Assembly: GCF_049671645.1 (NCBI RefSeq)
Contig: NZ_JBATVG010000023.1
Coordinates: 186,001 to 250,000, forward strand
Direction of reading: 5' to 3'
DNA length: 64,000 nucleotides
Origin: Castellaniella sp049671645
GTDB lineage: Bacteria > Pseudomonadota > Gammaproteobacteria > Burkholderiales > Burkholderiaceae_B
In this document: positions 24,882 to 34,649 of the stretch, one piece after another
Position numbering within the stretch: position 1 is the stretch's first letter
Layout of the letters: the number at the start of each line of letters is the position of its first letter
Program-made: the position numbers and the translations under genes
Notes under the pieces: generated by a model
What the model was told of the DNA's origin: nothing
Database searches by the model: none
Seen by the model: only the letters and a program-made list of their open reading frames with translations

Positions 24882-26924
24882 TCACGGCTCGGGGTGTGTA
24901 GGCGCCGGCTTGCGGCCCGGATGGGCCAGCATGGCCTGGCAATCGGTGACCTCGGTCGTGCCCGGATTCAACAAGGGCAGCAACGCCGCGAAAGGCGTGG
25001 CCACCACGCCCAGAAGCGCCGCCGCACCGGCGCGCAACAGCAGCGGCCCCTTGTAAACGCCCACGTCGGGGTGTGCGAACGTACCGTGCGCGTATAGCGG
25101 GGTGCGCAGCGTAAAGACGCGTGCCGACTTGTTCTTGGGCGTCACATCCAGGTTCAGTACCTCGGTGGCCAGGTTGATGGTGCCAGTGATATCGACGACG
25201 GCATCGGCGGTGTCCAGCCTGAAGACGCGGGCGCTCATCAGGCCATCGCGCACGCTGAAATCGCTGGCCATGCAATTGAGTACGACCTGGCTGTCGCCGA
25301 ACAGCTTGTTGATCAGGATATTGGCCACATTCAACCCCGCCGTTTCGAGCAGCAGGCGGCTGATCGTGCCCTTGCTGATCAGGGCGCGCAGATCGCCGTC
25401 GGCGTGGCCCAGCAACGCGGCGATGGAGTTGCCCGCGCTGGACAGCTTGGCGTCGCCATGCAGTTCGCCAAAGCTGGCGTTCATGCTCTCGGCGCCCGGA
25501 AACAGCCGCTTGAGTTTCAGGTGGCGCGCCGTCAGCGTCATGTCCGCCTTCAAGGGCTTGCTGCGGCCATCGAAATGGATCACGGTGGCCAAGGTGCCGC
25601 CGGCCACGCCGAAGTCCAGCGGCTCCAGGCTCAGCTCCCGATCGCTCAGCACGATATGGGTCTGGATGTGGTCCAGCGGTAATGCCTTTGAATGGACGAT
25701 CTTCTGCCCCGAGAACCGCACGTCGGCATCCATCGTGCCCCAGCTGTCGGTGGAGATCGGATCGACCGGCAACACCTTACCGGCGGGCTGCCGCACTCTA
25801 GCTGCAGGCTGCAGCGCTTCCCCTTCGGCAGTGTGAACGGCTTCCAGGCGCCGGGCCTTGCGCGCCGCGGTGTCGACCCCGACCAAAGGGCCCAGGTCCT
25901 TAAATCTCAGCAGCGATGACCGCAATTCGCCACTCAACAAGGGGCGCGGCTTGCGGATCCGGTATTCAAGCGTGCCTTCGATGTCGCTCGCGCCGACCTT
26001 GCCGCGAAAGCCGGAATACGTCCAGGTTTCATGCCCGGGCTGCAGCGTGCCGATCAGATGGCCCTCGGTGCTGTAGGCAGGGGTATTGGGCAGCACCACC
26101 CCCAAGATGGGATACAGGTCGGCCATGGTCGCGCCCTGCAGCTTGAACTGCACGTCCAGCGCCGCCAGGGCTTGCGGACGGGTCACCGAACCCCGTGCCT
26201 GGATCAGCGTTTCGCCGATTTTCACATGGGCGTCGATGGGAAAGGGCTGGCTGCCCTGCTGCAGCGACAGAATGCCGCCGGAACTGCCCTGTCCCTGGAT
26301 AGGCGCGCCGTTATAGCTGCCGCTGAGCTTCCAGCCTAACCCGTAGCCCTCGGGAGTCACTTGCGGCAGGCTGTGCAGGCTCGCCTGCAGGTCGAGCCGA
26401 TTGGCGACATCGCGCACCCGCACGTCTACGTCCTGCAACTGCAGGCGGCGCAGGTCGAAGCTCCAGTCCGACGCGGACTCGGTGGGCGGGTCCTGCGTCA
26501 GGCTCCAGTTGACGGTGCCGTCCCGGGCGCGCTGCAACGAGGCCTGCGCCGCGGTGACTTGCAGGCTCTCGATGCGCGCCACATGGTCGGGCAAGACCCA
26601 GGGGTCGACGACAACGACCACATCGCCGGCCTGCAGCAGGCTCTCGTCACCCTGGCTCCATCGCGGATTGCCCACCACCAGGCCCTGGGCCCGGATGCGC
26701 GGCAGCGGCAGCCAGCCGCGCCAGCCGGAACGGTCTTGAGGCCAGAACCAGTCCACGGACAGGTCCTGCATCGACACGGGCCGATGCAGCAGCTCGCTGA
26801 GCTGGCGATCCAGAGGCGCGCGCACCAGATTCCAGTTGAAGGTCCAAATGGCCGCCACGCAAAGCGCCAGAGCGGCCATCAGCGCCGCCGCCACCCATGT
26901 TCCGATTCTTACGTCCCTGCGCAT
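24882..26924 (-). CDS. AsmA family protein
   Basis: A 680-aa protein with one N-terminal membrane anchor (WVAAALMAALALCVAAIWTFNW) and a long periplasmic part of repeating beta-strand character, as in AsmA/TamB-like proteins thought to help phospholipid or outer-membrane protein traffic. The C-terminal AsmA core includes ALISKGTISRLLLETAGLNV and FRLDTADAVVDITGTINL. The ATG at 26924 has GGAAG five bases upstream; two earlier in-frame ATGs lack this. It stands alone, facing the island's right end. Confidence 0.85.
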   Translation of the reverse strand: MRRDVRIGTWVAAALMAALALCVAAIWTFNWNLVRAPLDRQLSELLHRPVSMQDLSVDWFWPQDRSGWRGWLPLPRIRAQGLVVGNPRWSQGDESLLQAGDVVVVVDPWVLPDHVARIESLQVTAAQASLQRARDGTVNWSLTQDPPTESASDWSFDLRRLQLQDVDVRVRDVANRLDLQASLHSLPQVTPEGYGLGWKLSGSYNGAPIQGQGSSGGILSLQQGSQPFPIDAHVKIGETLIQARGSVTRPQALAALDVQFKLQGATMADLYPILGVVLPNTPAYSTEGHLIGTLQPGHETWTYSGFRGKVGASDIEGTLEYRIRKPRPLLSGELRSSLLRFKDLGPLVGVDTAARKARRLEAVHTAEGEALQPAARVRQPAGKVLPVDPISTDSWGTMDADVRFSGQKIVHSKALPLDHIQTHIVLSDRELSLEPLDFGVAGGTLATVIHFDGRSKPLKADMTLTARHLKLKRLFPGAESMNASFGELHGDAKLSSAGNSIAALLGHADGDLRALISKGTISRLLLETAGLNVANILINKLFGDSQVVLNCMASDFSVRDGLMSARVFRLDTADAVVDITGTINLATEVLNLDVTPKNKSARVFTLRTPLYAHGTFAHPDVGVYKGPLLLRAGAAALLGVVATPFAALLPLLNPGTTEVTDCQAMLAHPGRKPAPTHPEP

Positions 26925-27151
26925 TCTTGCTTCCATGCGAGCTGAGCGACGCGGGCCGCCCACTGTCTCGAATGCTACGTACGATGGACTACCGCCGTAC
27001 GAACAGAGAGTGATTAAACGTAACCATACTGCCGCGATGCGCAGCGATGGCGCAGCGCCGCCAGCGGCGCGACACCGATGTCCACTTCAGGTGCAACGCC
27101 GAACTCCCCGCCATCCGCGGCCAAGACGCGCAATCCCTGCGATCCGGGCAA

Positions 27152-28432
27152 TTACGCCGGCGCGCCCGCCATCTCGGCGGTAATCTGGAGAAACTGGTCG
27201 ATGTCTTCGGGCGTATGCACATGCAGAGGAGATACCCGCACGCCCCCGCTGATACTGAACGAATCCAGCATCCGTTTTGAATAGATGCTGCTGGCGGTCC
27301 GCTGATAGACCAGCACGCCACGCCGCTCGTATTCCAGAACGACTTCCGAAGGATCAAGATCCCCAATGCCGATCATGACGATGAGGTCACGCTTGCTCAG
27401 GTCAGGATAATCAAGATACACCTTCACCTTTGGAATATGCCGCAACCCCCGGACCGACCCGCCCCCATCCAGCAACCGCGACAGCAGCGCGCGTTCCTGC
27501 AGTTCGATCCGGGTCATCCCGCTCTCGAACAGGTCGCGGCGATCACGGCTATCGGTAAATTGCTCGCCCAGCCAGCAGACATAGGAGACGATTTCGGTCA
27601 TGGCCGCGAACTGCCAAGGCGTGCCGCTGCCCAGGCCCCAGAAATTGGCATCCTTCCCGTGGAGCTTGTGGTGCGGCAATACAGCAGCCCGATCCGACAG
27701 CCAGGCCATCCCCGAGCCACGGGCTCCAAAAAACTTGTACGGCGCAATATTGATGCCGTCCACCGGTGTGCGCTGCAGGTCGATGAGGCCATGAGGCGCG
27801 TGCTGGACGGCATCGACAAGAATGTAAAGATCCGGTTTGATGGCACGCGCCCGCTGGACGACCGCTTCCAGATCCAGCTTCGCACCCGAAATATTGGATG
27901 CGCAGATCACATTGAGCACGCAGGTGTTCTGGTCGACCAAGCGCACGATCTCGTCCACGTCTATGCCCCCGGTATGGGGGTTGCTCCGCGCGACCCGCAA
28001 TTCCTTGCCCGATCGTTGGGCATACAGGGACATCGCATCAAAAACCGAAGGATGCTCCAGCACGGTAGTCACCATATTGGTCCCGGGAACGCTCTCCGAG
28101 ACGGCGCGCACCATGTCGAACATGACCGACGACGCCGTTTGGGACGCATGAATGCTGCCGCCTTTCGCGTTCAGCATGCAGCGGAAATCCGCCTCTCCCC
28201 TCGCCTGGACATCTTGCAGGTGGCGCGCCACGGTATGGACACGCTCTATATTGTCCGGGATCGCATCCAGCTCGACCATGCGGTCGAGCACGGACTTCAA
28301 GCGAAAAGCGCCGCCGGCATTGTCAAAATACAAACGCTTCTGCCCCGCATGGTCATGATCCACCTGATGAAATCTGCTTTTTATCTCGGACGCCAGATAT
28401 TCAGAAAAAAACTGATCTTGGAAAGAAGGCAT
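27152..28432 (-). CDS. class V aminotransferase (cysteine desulfurase/epimerase-like)
   Basis: A 426-aa PLP enzyme of fold type I. The N-terminal LYFDNAGGAF, the cofactor region TVLEHPSVFDAM, the ILVDAVQHAPHGLIDLQ aspartate and histidine, and the PLP lysine in IAPYKFFGARGSGMAWL match the NifS/isopenicillin-N-epimerase group. The specific substrate cannot be told; the lack of a clear mobile catalytic cysteine loop argues against a dedicated IscS-type desulfurase. ATG at 28432 is preferred to an upstream TTG at 28516. It lies 418 bases downstream of the second TRAP operon and may or may not be read with it. Confidence 0.85.
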   Translation of the reverse strand: MPSFQDQFFSEYLASEIKSRFHQVDHDHAGQKRLYFDNAGGAFRLKSVLDRMVELDAIPDNIERVHTVARHLQDVQARGEADFRCMLNAKGGSIHASQTASSVMFDMVRAVSESVPGTNMVTTVLEHPSVFDAMSLYAQRSGKELRVARSNPHTGGIDVDEIVRLVDQNTCVLNVICASNISGAKLDLEAVVQRARAIKPDLYILVDAVQHAPHGLIDLQRTPVDGINIAPYKFFGARGSGMAWLSDRAAVLPHHKLHGKDANFWGLGSGTPWQFAAMTEIVSYVCWLGEQFTDSRDRRDLFESGMTRIELQERALLSRLLDGGGSVRGLRHIPKVKVYLDYPDLSKRDLIVMIGIGDLDPSEVVLEYERRGVLVYQRTASSIYSKRMLDSFSISGGVRVSPLHVHTPEDIDQFLQITAEMAGAPA

Positions 28433-28850
28433 AAGAAGCTCTTGAAAGGATTTCCCGGAATTCCGGGAATTATGAAACTGATGCAAATTCAGTGAAAGAG
28501 AGATTTTTATATCCAAAATAATGAATTAAAGCGATCCATGAGCCCGCCCATCAGCCAGAACCCGTCAGCCGGCCGGCGAGGCAAGCATATAAAAGATCAC
28601 CACAGTCTTTCACAGCCTTCAGGGAACACTCCACCCTCCCGGTCCGGATGGAAAAACCAGGCATTTGAAACGCGGAAACCAAGCTTTGAATTAAATATAT
28701 TCCGGCATGGAATATTTATTCATATGTGGAAATCAAACCCCTGTTTCTCAAAAAAATTATTTTCAAGAAAAATAAAACCTGAAGTTAATTCAATTCCGTA
28801 TTCTTGGATTTTTGCGCGATACGTCCGAATCGATCTGATCGATGCCTACC
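28433..28850. other. A/T-rich gene-free spacer with an inverted repeat
   Basis: About 420 bases between the TRAP large permease and the aminotransferase, both on the minus strand. Much richer in A/T than its neighbours from 28,680 to 28,800. The only structure seen is a 7-bp inverted repeat ATATTCC-(5)-GGAATAT at 28697-28715, which could be an operator for the aminotransferase or a weak transcript end. No coding potential is evident. Confidence 0.55.
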
Positions 28851-30140
28851 TCACGCAATCAAGGTCGGCAACCAGGCGATCAAGGCGGGGAACACAGCCA
28901 TGACCAGCACAAAAATCACCATGATGAAGAAAAACGGCAGGGTCGCCACGGCGATACGCGACATCTTTTCGTTCGTCAGCCCCTGGATCACGAACAAATT
29001 CATGCCCACGGGGGGAGTGATCTGCGCCAGCTCGATCACGATGACCAGAAAGATGCCGAACCAGACCTTGTCGTAACCGGCGGCCAGGATCAGAGGCACC
29101 ACGATGGGCAGCGTCATCACCAGCATGGACATGCCCTCGAGAAACATGCCCAGCACGATATAGACCAGCAGCAGAAAAATCACCAGCTGGATGGGGCTCA
29201 GCTGCATGGCATGTATCTTGGCCGCAATGGCCTGGGGCAGGCCCAGAAAACCCATGGAGACAGAGAGAAAGCCGGCGGCGCCGATGATCAGGCCCAACAT
29301 GCTGACGGTGCGCGCGCAGCCCATGCAGGCGTCCTTGACCGTTGCCCAGGACAACGAACGTTCGAAAGCCATGATCACGCAAGTCGCGGCCACGGCCACC
29401 GAAGCGGCCTCGGAGGGGCTGGCCCAGCCAGCGTACATGGACCCCAGCAGCACCGCCATCAAGACGAAGAACGGCAACAGAGCGGGCAAGCCCTGGATGC
29501 GGATGCGCCACAGTTCCGCGCGCGTCGTGACTGGCGCCTCGATTTTGGGCAGGAACAACGAGCGGACGGCCAGAAATCCCATGAAGCAGGCGGCCAGCAC
29601 CAAGCCGGGCACGATGCCTGCGGCAAACAGCTTGAGGATGGACGTCTGCGTCAGCACCCCGTAGATGATCAGGATGATGCTGGGGGGGATCAAAAAGCCG
29701 AGTGTCCCCGCGCCCCCCAGGGAACCGAGCGCAACGGAACGGTTGTAGCCGCGCTTTTCCAGCTCGGGCAGCGTAATACGTCCGATGGCCGAGGTCGTGG
29801 CCGCGGAAGAGCCTGAAACCAGGGCGAACAGCGTACAGCCCAGCACGTTGGTGTGCAGCAGGCCGCCGGGCAGATTGCGCACCCAGGGTTCCAGGGACGA
29901 GAACAGATTGCGCGTGAAGGTCGAGCGATACAGCAACTCGGCCATCAGGATGAACAAGGGCAAGGCGACCAGTTCGGGGGAAGTGAGCGTGTTCCAGATC
30001 GACTGGGCCAGCAGATTGTCCACAGGCATGGAGCGAAACAGGTATAGATTGCCGATGGCAACCCCCATCAGGCTCAGTCCGATCCAGGCCCCCGCGCCCA
30101 ACAGGCCGAACAACAAAATGATCGTGGTGATGATTGGCAT
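28851..30140 (-). CDS. TRAP transporter large permease (DctM family), second operon
   Basis: A 429-aa large TRAP subunit of standard length with many membrane segments. Family marks: VSGSSAATTSAIGRITLPEL, GAGTLGFLIPPSIILIIYG, GWASPSEAASVAV and ITPPVGMNLFVIQGLT. The ATG at 30140 has GGAG five bases upstream; the longer frame to 30161 lacks a ribosome site. It is the last gene of the operon dctP-dctQ-dctM on the minus strand, opposite a LysR and pxpBCA unit. Confidence 0.94.
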   Translation of the reverse strand: MPIITTIILLFGLLGAGAWIGLSLMGVAIGNLYLFRSMPVDNLLAQSIWNTLTSPELVALPLFILMAELLYRSTFTRNLFSSLEPWVRNLPGGLLHTNVLGCTLFALVSGSSAATTSAIGRITLPELEKRGYNRSVALGSLGGAGTLGFLIPPSIILIIYGVLTQTSILKLFAAGIVPGLVLAACFMGFLAVRSLFLPKIEAPVTTRAELWRIRIQGLPALLPFFVLMAVLLGSMYAGWASPSEAASVAVAATCVIMAFERSLSWATVKDACMGCARTVSMLGLIIGAAGFLSVSMGFLGLPQAIAAKIHAMQLSPIQLVIFLLLVYIVLGMFLEGMSMLVMTLPIVVPLILAAGYDKVWFGIFLVIVIELAQITPPVGMNLFVIQGLTNEKMSRIAVATLPFFFIMVIFVLVMAVFPALIAWLPTLIA

Positions 30141-30161
30141 GGGTTCTCCAGTCTCGGGCAA

Positions 30162-30674
30162 TCAATCGGTGGTCAGGACCGCTTGGTGCTCGTTCAACTC
30201 CGCCGGGCGGCCCGTCGCAGCCTGAAACAGCCGCAAGGCCAGCTGAACGCTCAGCAGGACGGAGCCGACAGCCACCAGCGAAGCCGGATACACCAGGGGG
30301 ATATCGTTGGTGGTCCCGGACGTGCGGCCGCTGACGCCATAGCGCCAAGCCAGCGACACCAGGGCATAGCTCAGGAACACCGAGACCAGCAGGCCCGCAA
30401 ACGTGCTGATGAGTTCGAAGCGGCGCGGGTTGGCCGACTGAAACAACGTGACGCGGATATGCCCGCCGCTGCGCAGGGTGAATGCCGCGGCCAGGAATAT
30501 GGCCACGATATGCAGGTAGGCGGCGATTTCCCAGACGATGCTCAGGCTGGTGTTCAGCAGATTGCGGCTGAGAATCTCGCTGATCTGCAAGGCGGCGATG
30601 ATGAAGATGAGCAGGCCTGCCAGGTACCCCAACCCCCGGGAAAACCGGTCCACCATCCGACTCAGAATATCCAT
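30162..30674 (-). CDS. TRAP transporter small permease (DctQ family), second operon
   Basis: A 170-aa four-helix membrane protein. The DctQ signature is seen as SIVWEIAAYLHIVAIFLAAA with the conserved Trp-Glu and SGGHIRVTLF. A GGGAG Shine-Dalgarno lies six bases before the ATG. The gene is 21 bases upstream of the large permease and 30 bases downstream of the binding protein, tightly packed. Confidence 0.92.
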   Translation of the reverse strand: MDILSRMVDRFSRGLGYLAGLLIFIIAALQISEILSRNLLNTSLSIVWEIAAYLHIVAIFLAAAFTLRSGGHIRVTLFQSANPRRFELISTFAGLLVSVFLSYALVSLAWRYGVSGRTSGTTNDIPLVYPASLVAVGSVLLSVQLALRLFQAATGRPAELNEHQAVLTTD

Positions 30675-30704
30675 GTGTGTCTCCCTCTAGGCCCGCGTCG
30701 GGGC

Positions 30705-31694
30705 TCAACGCTTCTGGTAGGCATCCACCACGGCCTGAGCTTTCGGGCCCAGCTTGGCGATGGTGTCGTTGCGGATCGTGGCCGCCTTGTCGCGCAACTG
30801 AGCGCGCATCGCGTCGCTCAACGAGCCATTGACCATGCCGTGCCCGGCCAGCTTGCCCATCATGACCTTGTCATTGGCATCGGCCTTGTCCCAGAACTCC
30901 GGCTCCAGGCGCCGAGCGACCTCGGCGATGGCCTTGCGGTCTTTCTCGCTCAGGTTGTTCCAGGCATCCAGGTTCACGCTGATGACGTCGGTGTTCCAGG
31001 TCTGGCGGGTGGGGTAGCCATATTTCAGCAGCTCCCAGAACGAGCCATCCACGGCCGAGGGCGAAGACGTCGCCACTGCGTCTATGGTGCCGGCCGCCAG
31101 CGCGGGAACCACGTCGCTCCAGGGCAACTGGACCGGGCTCATGCCGATCGCCCGGAAAATCGCGGTCGAAGAACGGTCGTACGAGCGGATCTTCACGCCT
31201 TGCAGATCATCCAGCGACTTCACTTCTTTCCGGGTGTAGATCTGCTGCTGCGGCCACGGGATGCGGAACAGGATCTTCTGATTGTTGGCGGCGTAGATTT
31301 CATCCAGCAAGGGCAGATAGGCCTTGCCAAAATCTTTCAGTCCTTGAAAGTCGTCGATCATGAACGGCAGGGATTCCAGCCCCAGCAAGGGATTGAAACC
31401 CACTTGCTGGTTCAGCAGCATGTCGCCGATGGGCACCAGCCCATCGCGCACGGCGCTCAGCATCTCGGGGCCCTTGAAGCCCAGCGCGCCCGAGGGATGC
31501 AGGGTGATCTGCACCTCGCCGCCCGTGGCCTGCTTGACCTCGTCGGCGAACTGCCCCACGTATTTGACGATGTAATTGCTTTCGGGCCAGGCCAGGGGCA
31601 GATCCCAGCTGGTCGCGGCCTGGGCGCTGACGCCCGTCAGCATGCCCAGGGCAGCCGCGGCAACAAAGGTCTTGATTCGGGTCGGTATCATCAT
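30705..31694 (-). CDS. TRAP transporter substrate-binding protein, possibly for 5-oxoproline
   Basis: A 329-aa periplasmic receptor with a Sec signal (KTFVAAAALGMLTGVSAQAA). DctP family features include GVKIRSYDRSSTAIFRAIGM with the ligand-binding arginine and VVPALAAGTIDAVATSSPSA. The ATG at 31694 has GGAG five bases upstream; a second ATG follows at once. Divergent from it are LysR and the 5-oxoprolinase genes pxpBCA. Bordetella pertussis DctP6 and DctP7 are known to bind pyroglutamate, so the same ligand is proposed here by context. Confidence 0.9.
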   Translation of the reverse strand: MMIPTRIKTFVAAAALGMLTGVSAQAATSWDLPLAWPESNYIVKYVGQFADEVKQATGGEVQITLHPSGALGFKGPEMLSAVRDGLVPIGDMLLNQQVGFNPLLGLESLPFMIDDFQGLKDFGKAYLPLLDEIYAANNQKILFRIPWPQQQIYTRKEVKSLDDLQGVKIRSYDRSSTAIFRAIGMSPVQLPWSDVVPALAAGTIDAVATSSPSAVDGSFWELLKYGYPTRQTWNTDVISVNLDAWNNLSEKDRKAIAEVARRLEPEFWDKADANDKVMMGKLAGHGMVNGSLSDAMRAQLRDKAATIRNDTIAKLGPKAQAVVDAYQKR

Positions 31695-31918
31695 GATGTC
31701 TCCAAAGTCATAGTGATCAGCCATGTGCTCATGGTCTGTTTTGCCTGCCTCACAGGCTCCGAAGCCTGCCCTGGCGGGCACCGCGGGTCATGCCGTATCG
31801 GCGGGCTGCGGCCCGCCGATGGATCGATGCTGTGGACACGACTCGACAGATGAACCGGCCTGCATTTCTCCACGCCCAGATCCTTTTCAGGAATTCTAGG
31901 GAAAATGGAGTATTCATT

Positions 31919-31952
31919 AAAGAGATAAATAGTTATAATTAATCATCTCTTT
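31919..31952. promoter_or_regulatory. candidate LysR operator between TRAP operon and lysR-pxpBCA
   Basis: Perfect 8-bp inverted repeat AAAGAGAT-(18)-ATCTCTTT in a strongly A/T-rich divergent spacer, 49 bases before the LysR start. Its length and place fit a LysR recognition site that could serve both the TRAP operon and the regulator itself. The spacer from 31,695 to 32,000 holds no gene. Confidence 0.45.
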
Positions 31953-32000
31953 TATTCATAATAAAAAAGAATAGAACCTGATGGGAAAAAGGAATGGATC

Positions 32001-32909
32001 ATGGCCATGGTGTCTTTCAAGCAGCTTGAAGCGCTGTACTGGATCGCCGAACTGGGCACGTTCGAAAAAGCGGCCGCCCGGCTGTGCACCACTCAATCAG
32101 CCGTTTCCAAACGCATCCAGGAGCTGGAGAGCATAAGCGACATTGAAGTGTTCGACCGTTCCCAGCGCGGCGCACGGCTCACCGAGAAAGGCGAAGAACT
32201 GCTGCTGCTGGCCCAACAGATCCTGGGCTTGGGAGAGCAGATCCTGCATCTCAAAAGCCAGCGTGCGCATCCCGCCAGGAAACTCAAGCTGGGGGTGACC
32301 GAACTCACCGCCTGGACCTGGCTGCCCCGATTGGTCGCCGCCCTGCAAGCCCACTACCCCAAAATCATCATCGAGCCCGAAGTGGACATGAGCCGCGCCC
32401 TCTTCGATCGGCTGCGCGAAGGCTCCGTGGATCTCATCATCGTGCCCGAGACCTTTCGCGATCACGACATCGCCGCGGTACATCTGGCCTCGGTGGAAAA
32501 CATCTGGATGGCTCGACCCGGATTGATCAAGAAACGCAACCAGGCCTTGCGCCTGGACGAACTGGTACAGCATCCCATCCTCGCGCAAGGCTCGCGCTCG
32601 GGCTCAGGCCTGCACTTCAACCGCTGGCTCAAGGGGCAGGGAGTGGGGATCTCCCGCCTCATCTCCAGCGACAGCCTGAACGCCATGCTGGGCCTGACCG
32701 TGGCCGGCCTGGGGGTCAGCTATTTCCCGCGCGCCTGCTTCCAGCCCCTGGTCGACGCCGGCAAGCTGGAGATCATTCCAGTCACCCCGGCGTTGCCCCC
32801 CGTCCCCTATGCGGCCATGTACCGCTCCGACCGCCCCTCTGCCTTCATCGAAGAAAGCGTGGAGATCGCCAAGGGAACCTGCGATTTCTCGCGCCAATTG
32901 CAAAGCTGA
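32001..32909 (+). CDS. LysR-family regulator of the TRAP/pxpBCA locus
   Basis: A 302-aa LysR protein. The winged helix occupies residues 5-65 (FKQLEALYWIAELGTFEKAA and TTQSAVSKRIQELE), followed by the effector domain. The start has AAAAAGGA upstream. It is divergent from the TRAP operon and 11 bases ahead of pxpB, so it likely responds to 5-oxoproline or a related acid and controls both units (inference). Confidence 0.93.
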   Translation: MAMVSFKQLEALYWIAELGTFEKAAARLCTTQSAVSKRIQELESISDIEVFDRSQRGARLTEKGEELLLLAQQILGLGEQILHLKSQRAHPARKLKLGVTELTAWTWLPRLVAALQAHYPKIIIEPEVDMSRALFDRLREGSVDLIIVPETFRDHDIAAVHLASVENIWMARPGLIKKRNQALRLDELVQHPILAQGSRSGSGLHFNRWLKGQGVGISRLISSDSLNAMLGLTVAGLGVSYFPRACFQPLVDAGKLEIIPVTPALPPVPYAAMYRSDRPSAFIEESVEIAKGTCDFSRQLQS

Positions 32910-32920
32910 CCACTCACATC

Positions 32921-33613
32921 ATGTCCGAACCTCATCCCCCTACGGGCCATGGCGCTCTCCAATGCACCCGCCAAGGCGAATACGCCGTGCTGTGCGACGC
33001 GGGCATCGCCGGCGACCCCGTCGCCCGGCCGGACCTGCAGCGGCGCGTCTGGGCCGTGTCCCTGCACCTGGGCGCCTGCGCGGACGTGCTCGAAGTCGTG
33101 CCGGGAATGAACAACTTCCTGGTGATCTTCAGACACATGCCGCTGGACCTCGACGTCGTCCGTCAACGCATGGAACACGCCTGGCGCACAATCCAGTCCG
33201 GCAATCCGCACAGCCGCGAAGTCATCGTCCCTGTGCGCTACGGCGGCGCATACGGTCCCGATCTGGACTCGGTGGCCCGGCACGCAGGCCTGGCTCCGGA
33301 GGAATACGTGCAACGACACGCGGCTGGCCACTACGTCGTCTACGCCCTTGGCAGCCAGCCCGGCTTTGCCTACCTGGGCGGCCTGAACCCCGGACTGGCC
33401 GTGCCGCGCCGCTCCTCGCCAAGACCCAAGGTCGAGGCCGGCGCCATCATGATAGGCGGCAGCCAGACAGGCATTCAGTCCCGCACCACACCTTCGGGAT
33501 GGCACGTCATCGGCCAGACGCAGCTCGAATGCTTCGATGCCGCTCAGTCTCCACCCGCCTTATTCGCGCCCGGCGATACCGTGCGCTTCCAAGTCCAGGA
33601 GCTGTGCACATGA
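32921..33613 (+). CDS. pxpB: 5-oxoprolinase subunit PxpB
   Basis: A 230-aa subunit of the ATP-dependent 5-oxoprolinase PxpABC (formerly KipI/allophanate hydrolase subunit 1 family). Marks: GMNNFLVIF, the segment VPVRYGGAYGPDL and the highly conserved GSQPGFAYLGGL, with IMIGGSQTGIQSRTTPSGWHVIG. Its stop overlaps the pxpC start (ATGA). The complex opens the 5-oxoproline ring to L-glutamate. Confidence 0.94.
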   Translation: MSEPHPPTGHGALQCTRQGEYAVLCDAGIAGDPVARPDLQRRVWAVSLHLGACADVLEVVPGMNNFLVIFRHMPLDLDVVRQRMEHAWRTIQSGNPHSREVIVPVRYGGAYGPDLDSVARHAGLAPEEYVQRHAAGHYVVYALGSQPGFAYLGGLNPGLAVPRRSSPRPKVEAGAIMIGGSQTGIQSRTTPSGWHVIGQTQLECFDAAQSPPALFAPGDTVRFQVQELCT

Positions 33614-34599
33614 TCACGGTGACACGAGCTGGCTATGCGACTTCCGTACAGGACCTGGGGCGCCTGGCCTACCGCCACCTGGGAGTGGGTTTAAGCGGCG
33701 CCATGGATAATCTGGCCCTGTCGATCGCCAACCTGATGCTGGGCAACCCCGTCGATGCGGCAGGCCTGGAGATCACACTGGGCAATGCCAGCTTTGCCTT
33801 CAGCGCGGACACCGAGATCGCCCTGACGGGCGCATGCACACACGCCACACTGGACGGCCAGACCCTGCCGAACTGGTGGGCCTGCAGTGTGCGGGCCGGC
33901 CAGACCCTGCGGCTGGGAGAAACACAGACCGGAGTACGCAGCTATCTGGCGGTGCGCGGCGGCATCGCCGCAGCCCTCGCGCTGGGCTCGGCTTCCACCG
34001 ACCTGAAAGGCGGTTTTGGCGGCCACCAAGGCAGGGTGCTCAAACGCGGCGATCAACTGCCCCTGCATGACAGCCCGCCGCTGCGCCGACCGAATCCCGG
34101 CCTTGGCCTGTGCCCCTGGCTGCTGGACCCGTACGACCTTGCCTCGGATGCCGAGGCGCCTACGGAACCGGTGGTCCACATCCTGCCAGGCCCGCAGTGG
34201 GCCGACATCGCGGCGGAGGCACGCCATGTGCTGACAGGGACGGCCTGGGCAGTATCAGCGCAAAGCAACCGCGTAGGCTGCCTGCTGGAAGGGCCCGAAA
34301 TCCCCCTGCTGAAACGCCGTGAAATGCGTTCGCACGGCATTATGCCGGGCGTGGTGCAGCTGCCGCCTTCGGGACGTCCCATGGTGCAGCTGTGCGATGG
34401 CAACACCAGCGGAGGCTATCCGGTCATCGCCACCGTGCTGCAGACCGACTTGCACCGCTTCGCGCAGCTGCGCCCCGGGGAATGCGTGCGATTCAGCCTG
34501 TGCGACCCCGCCCAGGCCTGGACCCGGCATCAGAAACACGAAAAATTCCTGGACGAAATCGCCATGCGCTGCGAACTTGCCCGCCAGCGTTTCAGCTAA
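33610..34599 (+). CDS. pxpC: 5-oxoprolinase subunit PxpC
   Basis: A 329-aa subunit of 5-oxoprolinase (KipA/biotin-dependent carboxyltransferase-like fold). Recognised by VTRAGYATSVQDLGRLAYRHLGVGLSGAMD, here at residues 3-32, then the RSYLAVRGGI stretch and the C-terminal SNRVGCLLEGPEI and SHGIMPGVVQLPPSG. Start is the ATG of an ATGA overlap with pxpB. Length is normal. Confidence 0.94.
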   Translation: MITVTRAGYATSVQDLGRLAYRHLGVGLSGAMDNLALSIANLMLGNPVDAAGLEITLGNASFAFSADTEIALTGACTHATLDGQTLPNWWACSVRAGQTLRLGETQTGVRSYLAVRGGIAAALALGSASTDLKGGFGGHQGRVLKRGDQLPLHDSPPLRRPNPGLGLCPWLLDPYDLASDAEAPTEPVVHILPGPQWADIAAEARHVLTGTAWAVSAQSNRVGCLLEGPEIPLLKRREMRSHGIMPGVVQLPPSGRPMVQLCDGNTSGGYPVIATVLQTDLHRFAQLRPGECVRFSLCDPAQAWTRHQKHEKFLDEIAMRCELARQRFS

Positions 34600-34649
34600 G
34601 CCCCCCCCGCTTCGACAAACGTCCGCAACAGAGAGAGAAAGGAGCCGAC

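Noticed and set aside
26964..27151. Possible small gene between AsmA and the aminotransferase
   Set aside because: The short frames are Arg/Pro-rich and overlap flanking genes; nothing supports coding.
30183..31853. 556-codon open frame opposite TRAP dctQ and dctP
   Set aside because: Antisense shadow in GC-rich DNA. The TRAP genes on the other strand are clearly real.
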